A stretch of 64,000 bases of DNA. Origin: Acidaminococcus fermentans DSM 20731 (GTDB lineage Bacteria; Bacillota; Negativicutes; Acidaminococcales; Acidaminococcaceae). Every line of letters starts with the position of its first letter. Within the stretch, counting starts at the first letter, position 1. The DNA lies in the NCBI RefSeq assembly GCF_000025305.1, contig NC_013740.1, forward strand, positions 1,364,001-1,428,000. Direction: 5' to 3'. Of the stretch, positions 44,128 to 52,816 are shown piece by piece. The position numbers and the translations under genes are program-made. The notes beneath the pieces were generated by a model. The model was not told where the DNA came from and did not search any database. It was given only the letters and a program-made list of their open reading frames with translations.

Positions 44128-44460
44128 TTAGCGGAGCCCGAATATCCTGTCGATCAGCCTCTGGATCCCGCTGGGGTCCTTTTTGGGAGCCGGACGGGGT
44201 TCCGGTGCCGGGGCCGGTTCCGCCTGTTTGGCCTGGGCCTTCCGGGTATCTTCTCCCAGCTTCCCCACCTGCTTTTCCAGGCTGGCCAGGCTGTTTTTCA
44301 GATTGGTGTCGTCGTACCGGGTGCCCACAATGTCCCGCTTCATGCTCCGGACTTCCTTTTCCAGCAGCAGCTGCTGGCTGTCCAGCCGAAGATACAGCCC
44401 GAAAGTGCACAGCAGGTTCCCGGCCAAAAGGGCCAGGACCATTTTCTGGAATCGTGTCAT
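44128..44460 (-). CDS. Small membrane-anchored coiled-coil protein of unknown function
   Basis: A 110-residue protein with one N-terminal membrane helix (KMVLALLAGNLLCTFGLYL, about residues 6-24), a predicted coiled coil (LLLEKEVRSMKRDIVGTRYD to LEKQVGKLGED), a Pro/Ala/Glu linker (EPAPAPEPRPAPKK) and a short helix at the end. The layout recalls small divisome or pilus accessory proteins, but I do not recognise a family. GGAGG lies seven bases before the ATG at 44460. Confidence 0.7.
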   Translation of the reverse strand: MTRFQKMVLALLAGNLLCTFGLYLRLDSQQLLLEKEVRSMKRDIVGTRYDDTNLKNSLASLEKQVGKLGEDTRKAQAKQAEPAPAPEPRPAPKKDPSGIQRLIDRIFGLR

Positions 44461-44516
44461 ACCAGGACCTCCTGAAAAAATTTTCCCCATTGTAACATAA
44501 CGGAAGGAAAAAGGAA

Positions 44517-44638
44517 AGGCGCTGTGAAAAAATCATCCACAGCGCCTTTATTTCGCTTGCGTCAGCTGGCTTCCATCGGCTAGTGACTAGAGACTAGTGA
44601 CTAGTGACGGGGTGTGAAAAAGCATTTTTTCACACCCC
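44517..44638. repeat. Hairpin-heptad-hairpin element downstream of guaB
   Basis: Near-identical to the copy at 20049-20170 and in the same orientation: hairpin AGGCGCTGTG/CACAGCGCCT (44517-44547), heptads CTAGTGA, CTAGAGA, CTAGTGA, CTAGTGA (44580-44607), hairpin GGGGTGTGAAAAA/TTTTTCACACCCC (44609-44638). The last hairpin is 11 bases past the guaB stop and would terminate it. Confidence 0.85.
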
Positions 44639-44649
44639 CCTTATCCGCC

Positions 44650-46161
44650 TCATTTCGGATAGTTGGAAGAAGTATTTTCTTTCAGCAGAACGTCGTGGGC
44701 CCCGCCTTCCACCAGGCTGGTGGCGGATACCAGGGTCAGTTTGGCCTTTTTCTGCAGTTCGGGGATGGTGAGAGCCCCGCAGTTGCACATGGTGGACCGC
44801 ATCTTGGAGATGGTCAGGTTCACGTTGTCTTTCAGGCCGCCGGCGTAGGGCACGTAGGAATCCACCCCTTCTTCGAAGGAGAGTTTCTTGTCGCCGCCCA
44901 GGTCATACCGCTGCCAGTTCCGGGCACGGGCGGAACCTTCGCCCCAGTATTCCTTCATGTAGGTGCCGTTGATGTTCACCTTGTTGGTGGGGGATTCGTC
45001 GAACCGGGCGAAATACCGGCCCAGCATCAGGAAGTCAGCACCCATGGCCAGAGCCAGGGTCATGTGATAATCGTACACAATGCCGCCGTCGGAGCAGATG
45101 GGCACGTAGATGCCGGTTTCCTTGAAGTATTCGTCCCGGGCCTTGGCCACTTCGATGACTGCCGTAGCCTGGCCCCGGCCGATGCCTTTCTGTTCCCGGG
45201 TGATGCAGATGGAACCGCCGCCGATCCCGATCTTCACGAAGTCAGCGCCGCATTCTGCCAGGAACCGGAAGCCTTCGGCGTCCACCACGTTGCCGGCCCC
45301 TACCTTGACGGAATCACCGTATTTGTCCCGGATCCATTTCAGGGTCCGTTTCTGCCATTCACTGTAGCCTTCGGAGGAGTCGATGCACAGTACGTCCGCA
45401 CCGGCTTCCACCAGGGCCGGTACCCGCTGTTCGTAGTCACGGGTGTTGATGCCGGCACCTACCACGTGGCGTTTCTGGTTGTCCAGCAGTTCCAGGGGAT
45501 ACTGTTTATGGGTGGAGTAGTCTTTCCGGAACACCATGTACATCAGGTTGCCCTCTTTGTCGATAATGGGCAGGGTGTTCAGTTTGTGTTCCCAGATGAT
45601 GTCATTGGCCTGTTTCAGGGTGATGTCGCTGCTGCCCACCACCATGTCGGAAACCGGGGTCATGAAATCCTTCACCTGGTCTTCCATGTTCATACGGCTG
45701 ATCCGGTAGTCACGGCTGGTGACGATGCCTTCCAGATGACCGTTCTTGCTGCCGTCGCTGGTAACGGCCATGGTGCTGTGGCCGGTCTTTTCCTTCAGGG
45801 CCAGTACATCGGCCAGGGTGCTTTCCGGACGCAGGTTGGAGTCGCTGACCACGAATCCGGCCTTGAAGCTCTTGACCCGGGCCACCATGGCAGCTTCGCT
45901 TTCGATGGTCTGGGACCCGTAGATGAAGGAGATGCCCCCTTCACGGGACAGAGCGATGGCCATGTTGTCGTCGGATACGGACTGCATGATGGCGGAAACC
46001 AGGGGAATATTCAGGGTCAGAGCCGGTTCTTCACCTTTTTTGAATTTCACCAGCGGAGTCTTCAGACTCACATTTGCCGGGATGCATTCGCTGGAAGAAT
46101 ATCCAGGAACTAAAAGATACTCACTGAAAGTATGAGCAGGTTCATCATAGATAAAAGCCAT
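44650..46161 (-). CDS. guaB: IMP dehydrogenase
   Basis: A 503-residue enzyme that oxidises IMP to XMP, the first committed step to GMP. The TIM barrel is split by two CBS domains (about residues 95-230). The catalytic loop is [20 protein letters not shown], with Cys in the GSIC motif and Ile where Thr is more common. [20 protein letters not shown] follows. It lies 147 bases downstream of purD with its own promoter, so it extends the purine operon to GMP synthesis but is probably controlled separately. Confidence 0.96.
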   Translation of the reverse strand: MAFIYDEPAHTFSEYLLVPGYSSSECIPANVSLKTPLVKFKKGEEPALTLNIPLVSAIMQSVSDDNMAIALSREGGISFIYGSQTIESEAAMVARVKSFKAGFVVSDSNLRPESTLADVLALKEKTGHSTMAVTSDGSKNGHLEGIVTSRDYRISRMNMEDQVKDFMTPVSDMVVGSSDITLKQANDIIWEHKLNTLPIIDKEGNLMYMVFRKDYSTHKQYPLELLDNQKRHVVGAGINTRDYEQRVPALVEAGADVLCIDSSEGYSEWQKRTLKWIRDKYGDSVKVGAGNVVDAEGFRFLAECGADFVKIGIGGGSICITREQKGIGRGQATAVIEVAKARDEYFKETGIYVPICSDGGIVYDYHMTLALAMGADFLMLGRYFARFDESPTNKVNINGTYMKEYWGEGSARARNWQRYDLGGDKKLSFEEGVDSYVPYAGGLKDNVNLTISKMRSTMCNCGALTIPELQKKAKLTLVSATSLVEGGAHDVLLKENTSSNYPK

Positions 46162-46190
46162 TGTATATCCCCCTTTGAAATATTTTTCTC

Positions 46191-46219
46191 ATTTTAGCAC
46201 CAGTCTGTCACAAATGCAA
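46191..46219 (-). promoter_or_regulatory. Candidate guaB promoter
   Basis: Minus-strand TTGCAT, 17-base spacer, TAAAAT, about 30 bases upstream of the guaB ATG. Confidence 0.6.
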
Positions 46220-46265
46220 CAGGTTTTTCTGTTTTTTTTCCAACAAAGTCTTTCCGTTACGGAAA

Positions 46266-46299
46266 CAGACCGCAGAGGCTGGATAGGGACTGCGGTCTG
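46266..46299 (-). terminator. Hairpin after purD
   Basis: Stem CAGACCGCAG/CTGCGGTCTG (46266-46275, 46290-46299) just past the purD stop, extended by flanking CCGTTA/TAACGG-type bases. No long T-run follows, so termination strength is uncertain. Confidence 0.6.
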
Positions 46300-46308
46300 T
46301 AACGGTTC

Positions 46309-47592
46309 TTATTTTGCCTTCAGCCGGCGCAGGGCTCTCCAGGCAATATCCTGGCGGTAATGGGCCCCGTCGAAATGGATCTTGTCCACGGCGTCATAGG
46401 CTTTCTGCTGGGCGGAAGGAATGTCATCAGCCACAGCGGTCACCCCCAGCACACGGCCCCCGTTGGTGAGGATCTTCCCGTCCTCTTCCCGGGTACCGGC
46501 GTGGAAAACCACCACATTGTCCATGGCATTGGCCGCTTTCAGACCGGTGATGGGGATCCCCTTCTTGTAGGATGCCGGGTAGCCGCCGCTGGCCATGACC
46601 ACGCATACGGCCGCCTTGTCGCTCCATTCCACCAGGTCAGGGGTCAGGGTGCCGTTGGCGCAGGCCACCATGATCTCTGCCAGGTCGCTTTTCAGCAGGG
46701 GCAGCACCACCTGGGTTTCCGGATCCCCGAACCGGGCGTTGAATTCCACCACTTTTACACTGTCCCCTTTGATCATGAGACCGGCATACAGGCAGCCGGA
46801 ATAAGGCCGGCCTTCCTTGGCCAGGGCATCCACAATGGGGCGCAGCACTTCCTTCACGGTTTTTTCCTTCAGGGCATCGGTCATCACCGGAGCCGGGCAG
46901 TAGGCCCCCATGCCCCCGGTATTGGGCCCCTGGTCCCCGTCATTCACCCGTTTGTGGTCCTGGGCGGCCAGCATGGGCACAATGGTCTTCCCATCGGTGA
47001 AGGCCAGCAGGGAGGCTTCCTCCCCTTCCATGAACTCTTCGATGACCACCCGGTTGCCGGCACTGCCGAACTTGTGGGCTCCCATCATTTCGTCCAGGGC
47101 TGCCAGGGCTTCGTCCCTGGTCATGGCCACCACCACACCCTTGCCGGCAGCCAGGCCGTCCGCCTTGATCACGATGGGCGCGCCTTTTTCTTCCACAAAG
47201 GCCCTGGCATCCGCCAGGTTGTCGCACACCTTGAAGAAGGCCGTGGGCACCCCGTACTTTTCCATCAGTTCCTTGGAGAAAATCTTGGAGCCTTCGATTT
47301 CCGCCGCTTTGGCACTGGGCCCGAAAATGGTCAGACCCCGGGCTTTGAACACATCCACGATACCGGCCACCAGCGGGGCTTCCGGCCCCACCACCGTCAG
47401 GTCGATGGCGTGTTTTTCCGCCCAGTCCGCCAGACCGTCCAGGTCCGCAATATCCAGGTCCACACATTCCGCCAGGTCCTTCATGCCGGGATTCCCGGGA
47501 GCTGCGTAGAGTTTCGTCACCTTTTTGCTTTGGGCCAGCTTCCAGACCAGGGTATGTTCCCGGCCGCCGCCGCCAATTACCAGTACCTGCAT
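46309..47592 (-). CDS. purD: Phosphoribosylamine-glycine ligase
   Basis: A 427-residue ATP-grasp enzyme that joins glycine to phosphoribosylamine. It starts MQVLVIGGGGREHTLVWKLA, typical of PurD; the ATP-grasp core has APIVIKADGLAAGKGVVVA, and PNTGGMGAYCPAPVM and EFNARFGDPETQVVLPLL are conserved. It is the last gene of the purE-F-M-N-H-D run, 13 bases after the IMP cyclohydrolase gene, as in the Bacillus pur operon. Confidence 0.97.
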   Translation of the reverse strand: MQVLVIGGGGREHTLVWKLAQSKKVTKLYAAPGNPGMKDLAECVDLDIADLDGLADWAEKHAIDLTVVGPEAPLVAGIVDVFKARGLTIFGPSAKAAEIEGSKIFSKELMEKYGVPTAFFKVCDNLADARAFVEEKGAPIVIKADGLAAGKGVVVAMTRDEALAALDEMMGAHKFGSAGNRVVIEEFMEGEEASLLAFTDGKTIVPMLAAQDHKRVNDGDQGPNTGGMGAYCPAPVMTDALKEKTVKEVLRPIVDALAKEGRPYSGCLYAGLMIKGDSVKVVEFNARFGDPETQVVLPLLKSDLAEIMVACANGTLTPDLVEWSDKAAVCVVMASGGYPASYKKGIPITGLKAANAMDNVVVFHAGTREEDGKILTNGGRVLGVTAVADDIPSAQQKAYDAVDKIHFDGAHYRQDIAWRALRRLKAK

Positions 47593-47605
47593 GCTAAAGC
47601 CTCCC

Positions 47606-48208
47606 TTATTCTTCGCTTTCCAGCTGCTTCTTCAGATAGGCTGCAATGGCCGTATCGTATTCCGCCGTATGGGCAAAGGCTTCCTGGGCCAGCATCTTCC
47701 GGGTCTTCAGGTCGATGTCGCCTTTTTCCTTCAGCATGTGGATCAGGTCTTCATACCGGTCCGGATTGGTGATGATCACCACATCGTGGAAGTTCTTGGC
47801 AGAAGCCCGGACCATGGCCGGCCCGCCGATATCGATGTTTTCGATGGCTTCGGCTTCCGTAACATCCGGTTTGGCAATGGTCTGCTGGAAGGGATACAGG
47901 TTCACCACCACCAGGTCGATGGGCTGGATCCCGTTTTTCTTCATGTCTTCCATATGTTTGGGATTGCTGCGCACCGCCAGGATGCCCCCGTGGATCTTGG
48001 GGTTCAGGGTCTTCACCCGGCCGTCCATCATTTCCGGGGTCCCGGTCACATCGCTCACATAGGTCACCGGCACGCCGGCTTCCTTCAGGACTTTCATGGT
48101 ACCGCCGGTGGAAATGATTTCCACCCCGTTGTTGTTCAGGAAATAGCCCAGCTTCACAATGCCGGTCTTATCAGAAACGCTCAGTAATGCTCTGCGAATT
48201 TTCAACAT
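47606..48208 (-). CDS. purH: IMP cyclohydrolase, N-terminal PurH domain only
   Basis: A 200-residue protein equal to the MGS-like IMP cyclohydrolase half of PurH: RRALLSVSDKTGIVKLGYFL, VSDVTGTPEMMDGRVKTLNP, KIHGGILAVR and DIGGPAMVRASAKN. It closes the ring of FAICAR to give IMP. Usual PurH is ~510 residues and carries an AICAR formyltransferase domain after this; here the frame ends cleanly with AAYLKKQLESEE and purD follows after 13 bases, with no leftover transformylase sequence. The formyl step must be made elsewhere. It is not a frameshift by eye; split versions are known from other anaerobes. Confidence 0.92.
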   Translation of the reverse strand: MLKIRRALLSVSDKTGIVKLGYFLNNNGVEIISTGGTMKVLKEAGVPVTYVSDVTGTPEMMDGRVKTLNPKIHGGILAVRSNPKHMEDMKKNGIQPIDLVVVNLYPFQQTIAKPDVTEAEAIENIDIGGPAMVRASAKNFHDVVIITNPDRYEDLIHMLKEKGDIDLKTRKMLAQEAFAHTAEYDTAIAAYLKKQLESEE

Positions 48209-48220
48209 GGATCGTTCTCC

Positions 48221-48832
48221 TTATTTCCGGATTTTCACTTTCCGGCCATTCACGGTCAGCCGGTCTTCCGCCCACAGCTTCACCACTTCCGGCAGGATGG
48301 TATGTTCCTGGACCAGGATCCGGGCAGCCAGGGTATCATGGGTATCTTCGTCCAGCACCGGCACGGCAGCCTGCATGATGATGGGCCCCGTATCCATCCC
48401 GGCATCCACAAAGTGGACGGTGCAGCCGGCGATCTTCACCCCGTAGTTCAGGGCCTGTCCCTGGGCGTCCAGCCCGGTAAAGGACGGCAGCAGGGCCGGA
48501 TGGATGTTGATGATCCTGTGGTACCAGGAATTCACGAAATCCCCGCTGAGGATCCGCATGAACCCGGCCAGCACCACCAGTTCCACTCCCGCTTCCCGGA
48601 GAGTCTTGTCGATGGCCGCTTCAAAGGACGGCTTGTCCACATAGTCCTGGCGGGCAATGGCATAATGGGGGATGCCCATTTTTTCCGCCCGTTCCAGGGC
48701 ATAGGCTTCCGGGCTGTCGCTGATCACCACGGCGATCTCGATGGGGAGGTTCTCTTTTTTGATCTTGTCGGCCACGGCCTGGAAATTGCTTCCCCGGCCG
48801 CTGACCAGCACCCCGATTTTCCGCTTAGTCAC
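48221..48832 (-). CDS. purN: Phosphoribosylglycinamide formyltransferase
   Basis: A 203-residue enzyme that formylates GAR using 10-formyl-tetrahydrofolate. It starts [18 protein letters not shown]; the catalytic region has [34 protein letters not shown] and the [14 protein letters not shown] block. It overlaps the end of purM by 8 bases, so translation is probably coupled. Confidence 0.97.
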   Translation of the reverse strand: MTKRKIGVLVSGRGSNFQAVADKIKKENLPIEIAVVISDSPEAYALERAEKMGIPHYAIARQDYVDKPSFEAAIDKTLREAGVELVVLAGFMRILSGDFVNSWYHRIINIHPALLPSFTGLDAQGQALNYGVKIAGCTVHFVDAGMDTGPIIMQAAVPVLDEDTHDTLAARILVQEHTILPEVVKLWAEDRLTVNGRKVKIRK

Positions 48833-49880
48833 CGAAAACCCCGCCTTTCATGACGGTCTTCCTGTTCCCGGGCACCACCTGGCCCAGTTCGTAGAAGGTT
48901 TCCCCGTTTTCTTTCAGATGGGCCCGGACGGCGTCCGCTTCAGACGGATCCACCACCAGTACCATCCCCACACCCATATTGAAGGTCCGGTACATTTCCT
49001 TCACCGGCACATTGCCCCATTCCTGGAGCTTCTTGAACACGGCGGGCACTTCCCAGGCGTCTGCATGGACTTCCGCATCGCAGTCTTCCGGCAGGATCCG
49101 GGGAATGTTGTCGTAGAAGCCGCCCCCGGTGATGTGGACCATGCCGTGGAGGTCGAATTTTTTGATCATGGGCAGGATGGTCCTGGGATACAGCCGGGTG
49201 GGAGTCAGCAGTTCCTCACCCAGGGTCTTGCCGAATTCCGGGATGTAGGTATCCACGCTGAAGCCCTGGGCTTCGAAGCAGATCTTCCGGACCAGGGAGA
49301 ACCCGTTGGAATGGACCCCGGTGGAAGGCAGGCCCAGCAGCACGTCTCCGGCCTTTACCTTCTCCCCGGTGATCATCTTGCTCCGTTCCACAACGCCCAC
49401 GCTGAAGCCGGCGATGTCGTATTCGTCCTTGGCATAGAACCCGGCCATTTCAGCGGTTTCCCCGCCGATCAGAGCGCAGCCGCTTTCCTTGCAGGCATTG
49501 GCCACCCCTTTGACGATGTCGGCGATTTTCTGGGATTCCACCTTGGCGGTGGCGATGTAATCCAGGAAGAACAGAGGTTCCGCCCCCTGGACCAGGATAT
49601 CATTGACGCACATGGCCACGGCGTCCTGGCCGATGGTGTCGTGCCGGTCCATCATGAAGGCGATCTTCAGCTTGGTGCCAACCCCGTCGGTACCGGAAAC
49701 CAGCACCGGATCCTGGTATTTGTTCCCCAGGGCGAACAGGCCCCCGAAGCCCCCCAGATCCCCGATGACTTCCGGACGGTAGGTGGCCCGGACGCTGTCC
49801 TTCATCAGTTCCACAGCCTTGTTGCCGGCGTCGATGTCCACTCCTGCATCTGCGTATGTAATGACCTTTTTCTCGCTCAC
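48825..49880 (-). CDS. purM: Phosphoribosylformylglycinamidine cyclo-ligase
   Basis: A 351-residue enzyme forming AIR from FGAM. It begins [22 protein letters not shown] and carries [27 protein letters not shown] and [14 protein letters not shown], all diagnostic of PurM. It lies between purF and purN with short spacing. purC, purQ, purL and purS are not in the window, so the operon here is partial. Confidence 0.98.
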   Translation of the reverse strand: MSEKKVITYADAGVDIDAGNKAVELMKDSVRATYRPEVIGDLGGFGGLFALGNKYQDPVLVSGTDGVGTKLKIAFMMDRHDTIGQDAVAMCVNDILVQGAEPLFFLDYIATAKVESQKIADIVKGVANACKESGCALIGGETAEMAGFYAKDEYDIAGFSVGVVERSKMITGEKVKAGDVLLGLPSTGVHSNGFSLVRKICFEAQGFSVDTYIPEFGKTLGEELLTPTRLYPRTILPMIKKFDLHGMVHITGGGFYDNIPRILPEDCDAEVHADAWEVPAVFKKLQEWGNVPVKEMYRTFNMGVGMVLVVDPSEADAVRAHLKENGETFYELGQVVPGNRKTVMKGGVFGD

Positions 49881-49892
49881 GCTGTTTCCTCC

Positions 49893-51335
49893 TTAGCAAC
49901 CCAGTTCAAACTGTAATTTGGATCCTTTTTTCATTTCTTTATCTGCTCCATCCGGATAATGGGAGTTGAAGCAGGCATAGCACATGTCATCGGGCTTCAG
50001 CACGGACAGGCTGGCCCGGAGCCCTTCCATGGTGATGTAGTGCAGGCTGTCCGCCTTGATGTACTGGCGGATTTCCTCTTCGGTCTTGCTGGCGGCGATC
50101 AGTTCCTTCCGTTCGGAAGTGTCGATGCCGTAGAAGCAGGAATCCATCACAGGAGGAGAGCTGATGCACACATGGATGGCGGTGGCTCCCGCATCCCGGA
50201 GCAGCTGGACGATTTTCCCGCTGGTGGTGCCCCGAACGATGGAGTCGTCCACCATCACCACGGATTTGCCCGCCACCAGGCTCCGGTTGGCGTTCAGTTT
50301 CAGCCGCACCGCGTTGAGCCGCTGTTTCTGGGTGGGCTGGATGAAGGTCCGGCCGATGTATTTGTTCTTGGTGAGCCCTTCCACAAAGGGGATCCCCGCT
50401 TCCAGACCGTAGCCGATGGCGGCGGGAGTCCCGGAATCCGGGACGGAAATCACCACGTCCGCTTTGATGTCTTTGGTTTCCCGTGCCAGGATCCGGCCCA
50501 TGTTCAGACGGGCCTGATACACGCTTTCCCCGTCGATGATGCTGTCCGGACGGGCAAAATACACGTATTCGAAGATGCAGTGGGCACAGTGGGCCGGTTT
50601 GCAGGTGCTGTACATGATGCTTCTGGGTTCCGCTTCTTCGTCGTCGATGACGATCATTTCCCCGGGCTTCACATCCCGCACATAATGGGCCCCCACCAGA
50701 TCCAGGGCGCAGGTTTCACTGGCCACCACCCATCCATGGTCCAGACGGCCCAGGCACAGGGGCCGGAACCCGTAGGGATCCCGGAAGGCGATCAGCTGGC
50801 TGTCGTTCATGATCAGGATGGCAAATGCCCCCTTGATGGTGTCGGCGGCTTCCGCCACCCGTTCCGGCAGGGTCTTCTTCCGGCTCCGGGCGATCAGGCT
50901 CAGCACCACTTCACTGTCGATAGTGGTCTGGAACACCACCCCGTCCGCAGCCAGTTCCTTCCGCAGTTCCGCCGCGTTGGTCAGGTTGCCGTTGTGGCTC
51001 ATGGCCAGGTTGCCCCCGTCGTAGAACACCTTCAGGGGCTGTACATTGTAGGGCATGCTGGCGCCGGTGGTGGAATAGCGCACATGGCCGGCGGCGATGT
51101 AACCGTCCAGGCCCTTCAGGCCGTCTTTGAACACATCGTTCACCAGGCCCATGCCCTTTTTGATGTGCATGTGCCGGCCGTCAGTAACGGCAATGCCGGC
51201 GCTTTCCTGGCCTCTGTGCTGGAGGGCGAACAGCCCCCAGTAGGTGTTCAGTGCCACATCGTCTTTTTTGGAATAGATGCCGAAGACCCCGCATTCTTCA
51301 TGGAGCTTGTCTTCTGCAAAAAAGTTGTCCCCCAT
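49893..51335 (-). CDS. purF: Amidophosphoribosyltransferase
   Basis: A 480-residue enzyme for the first committed step of purine synthesis, making phosphoribosylamine from PRPP and glutamine. Residues 1-14 look like a propeptide that is cleaved to expose the catalytic Cys15 (HEECGVFGIY). The glutaminase domain has LQHRGQESAGIA; the PRPP loop is VVMVDDSIVRGTTS. Cysteines at MYSTCKPAHCAHC and DDMCYACF fit the Bacillus type that holds a [4Fe-4S] cluster and is oxygen labile. Confidence 0.97.
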   Translation of the reverse strand: MGDNFFAEDKLHEECGVFGIYSKKDDVALNTYWGLFALQHRGQESAGIAVTDGRHMHIKKGMGLVNDVFKDGLKGLDGYIAAGHVRYSTTGASMPYNVQPLKVFYDGGNLAMSHNGNLTNAAELRKELAADGVVFQTTIDSEVVLSLIARSRKKTLPERVAEAADTIKGAFAILIMNDSQLIAFRDPYGFRPLCLGRLDHGWVVASETCALDLVGAHYVRDVKPGEMIVIDDEEAEPRSIMYSTCKPAHCAHCIFEYVYFARPDSIIDGESVYQARLNMGRILARETKDIKADVVISVPDSGTPAAIGYGLEAGIPFVEGLTKNKYIGRTFIQPTQKQRLNAVRLKLNANRSLVAGKSVVMVDDSIVRGTTSGKIVQLLRDAGATAIHVCISSPPVMDSCFYGIDTSERKELIAASKTEEEIRQYIKADSLHYITMEGLRASLSVLKPDDMCYACFNSHYPDGADKEMKKGSKLQFELGC

Positions 51336-51351
51336 AGTTCCTCCCGTTTCC

Positions 51352-51855
51352 TTATGCTTTGGCAGCGGCGGCTCTGGCAGCAGCCAGTTTTTCCCCTTTG
51401 GCCTTCACTTCTTCCTGCATCCTGGCTCTGAAATCCGCCAGTTTCTGCACCAGTTCCGGATGGGCACCGGCCAGGATCTCCACTGCGAAGATGGCGGCGT
51501 TCTTGGCTCCGTTGATGGCCATGGTGGCCACCGGGATGCCGGAAGGCATCTGGACGAAGCTCAGCAGGGAATCCATCCCGTTCAGGGGAGTAGCATTGAT
51601 GGGAATGCCGATCACCGGCAGGGTGGTGTAGGCGGCAATGACCCCGCCCAGGTGGGCAGCGGCCCCGGCAGCGGCGATGATGGCTTCCACACCCCGGTCA
51701 CGGGCACCGGCGGCGAATTCCTTTACCAGTTCCGGAGTCCGGTGGGCACTGGCCACCACCACTTCCACTTCCACGCCGAAATCCTTCAGGACTTTTTCCG
51801 CAGGTTCCAGCACCGGCCAGTCCGAATTGCTTCCCATGATAATTGCTACTTTCAT
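51352..51855 (-). CDS. purE: N5-carboxyaminoimidazole ribonucleotide mutase
   Basis: A 167-residue class I PurE that converts N5-CAIR to CAIR. It starts [13 protein letters not shown], the family signature, followed by [16 protein letters not shown] and [18 protein letters not shown]. The C-terminal Ala-rich tail (AARAAAAKA) is a small extension. GGAGG precedes the ATG at 51855; the frame is open further upstream within the leader. It is the first gene of the pur operon. purK is not present beside it. Confidence 0.96.
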   Translation of the reverse strand: MKVAIIMGSNSDWPVLEPAEKVLKDFGVEVEVVVASAHRTPELVKEFAAGARDRGVEAIIAAAGAAAHLGGVIAAYTTLPVIGIPINATPLNGMDSLLSFVQMPSGIPVATMAINGAKNAAIFAVEILAGAHPELVQKLADFRARMQEEVKAKGEKLAAARAAAAKA

Positions 51856-51952
51856 TCGTGAGCACCTCCAATGAAAAAAGGCCCGTGATACCGCCTGCAC
51901 AACGCTGTTCAAGTTTCTCAGAGCCAAACCACCACAATAATTTTATACTCTT

Positions 51953-51981
51953 ATTCTATCAACGGACCGGGGGGATGTCAA
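51953..51981 (-). promoter_or_regulatory. Promoter of the pur operon
   Basis: Minus-strand TTGACA, 17-base spacer, TAGAAT, about 100 bases upstream of the purE ATG. Confidence 0.75.
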
Positions 51982-52047
51982 TGATTTATCGAACTTTTAT
52001 AACATAAGTTACACTATCGTTCGAAATGGGCGGGAACTCTGCTCCAA

Positions 52048-52131
52048 CCGTAGGGGCGCCGGCCCGGCGCCCCGCAAAACACATGGTCAACTGCTGATTT
52101 GGCGGGCCGCCCGGGCCTGGCGCCCCTACGG
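52048..52131. repeat. 84-bp GC-rich element with terminal inverted repeats
   Basis: Both ends read CCGTAGGGGCGCC inward (52048-52060 on the plus strand, 52119-52131 on the minus strand), and the match continues through GGCCCGG with one extra base. This looks like a miniature inverted-repeat element. Single ends or fragments with CCCCTACGG recur at 55213-55241 and 61685-61712. Confidence 0.6.
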
Positions 52132-52203
52132 CATCGCAATGCTAAGATTGCCATGGCCCCCAACACGGACCACCGGCGCCGGCGTGCAGCTCCCTGCGCA
52201 ATA

Positions 52204-52212
52204 TGGTATAAT
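52204..52212 (+). promoter_or_regulatory. Extended -10 upstream of the proline-rich exported protein gene
   Basis: TGGTATAAT, a TGn extended -10 with perfect hexamer, 22 bases before the ATG at 52235; no clear -35. Confidence 0.5.
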
Positions 52213-52234
52213 AGGAAACAAAGAGGTGATTCCC

Positions 52235-52708
52235 ATGACACAGTCCATTTGGAAACGGTTTTTCCTGACCATCCTTACGGCGCTTTCCGTCTGCGGCTCG
52301 GCGCTGGCCGCCGGGGCCATCCCGGTGCCCAAGCCCGGACGGATCGGTTCCCCGTTGCCCCGTCCCACGGTTCCCATTGGAGGCTACCAGAACCACCGCC
52401 CCATCCCCACTCCCGTCTATACGCCCGTGACCCCTGCCCGGCCGGTGCAGCTGCCCCGGATCCCCCTGCGGCCCATTGTCCAGCCCATGACCAGATCCCT
52501 GGCTCCCACGGGAGAACAGCTGGGCGTTTACAAGCCCGATCTGACCTTATTTTCCTGGGCCTCTCCCCGGGACATCGGGACGCCTGTGGGCCTTTCCCGG
52601 CTCCACGACCCATCCTGGTCCCTGGCCTGGTGGAAACCGGAATCCGCCATCACCCAGGCCGATGTGGCCCAGAGCCGGCTGGCGAAGCTGATGGAAGAGG
52701 TGAAATGA
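52235..52708 (+). CDS. Exported proline-rich protein of unknown function
   Basis: A 157-residue protein with a signal peptide (KRFFLTILTALSVCGSALA, cleavage near residue 26). Residues 27-95 are rich in proline and arginine (VPKPGRIGSPLPRPTVP, PVYTPVTPARPVQLPRIPL), likely extended and periplasmic. The C-terminal third has SPRDIGTPVGLSRLHDPSWS. No family is recognised. Start chosen for the GAGGTG site and signal peptide. Confidence 0.65.
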   Translation: MTQSIWKRFFLTILTALSVCGSALAAGAIPVPKPGRIGSPLPRPTVPIGGYQNHRPIPTPVYTPVTPARPVQLPRIPLRPIVQPMTRSLAPTGEQLGVYKPDLTLFSWASPRDIGTPVGLSRLHDPSWSLAWWKPESAITQADVAQSRLAKLMEEVK

Positions 52709-52713
52709 ATGAA

Positions 52714-52813
52714 AAAGAGGGTGTTGCACAGAACGTGCAACACCCTCTTTGATTGCGGCTCGCGACCCGTGACTGGCGGCCCACGACCAGGGTGTGAATT
52801 TTTTCACACCCCC
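52714..52813. repeat. Hairpin-heptad-hairpin element between convergent genes
   Basis: Bidirectional terminator hairpin AGAGGGTGTTGCAC/GTGCAACACCCTCT (52714-52750), heptads TCGCGAC, CCGTGAC, TGGCGGC, CCACGAC (52760-52787; GTC units on the minus strand), then hairpin GGGTGTGAA/TTCACACCC (52790-52812) just past the mutS2 stop. Confidence 0.8.
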
Positions 52814-52816
52814 TTT

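Larger units (their letters stand above)
51856..52234. other. 379-bp gap: purE leader, GC-rich inverted-repeat element, promoter for exported protein
   Basis: No gene. From the purE side: a ~95-base leader with a GGGCC-T6 possible attenuator (51873-51934), the purE promoter (51953-51981), an 84-bp element with inverted ends (52048-52131) and an extended -10 (52204-52212) facing the plus-strand gene at 52235. Confidence 0.6.

Noticed and set aside
51873-51900. GGCGGTATCACGGG in the purE leader as a T-box
   Set aside because: It resembles part of a T-box sequence, but the leader is too short for stem I and there is no specifier region.
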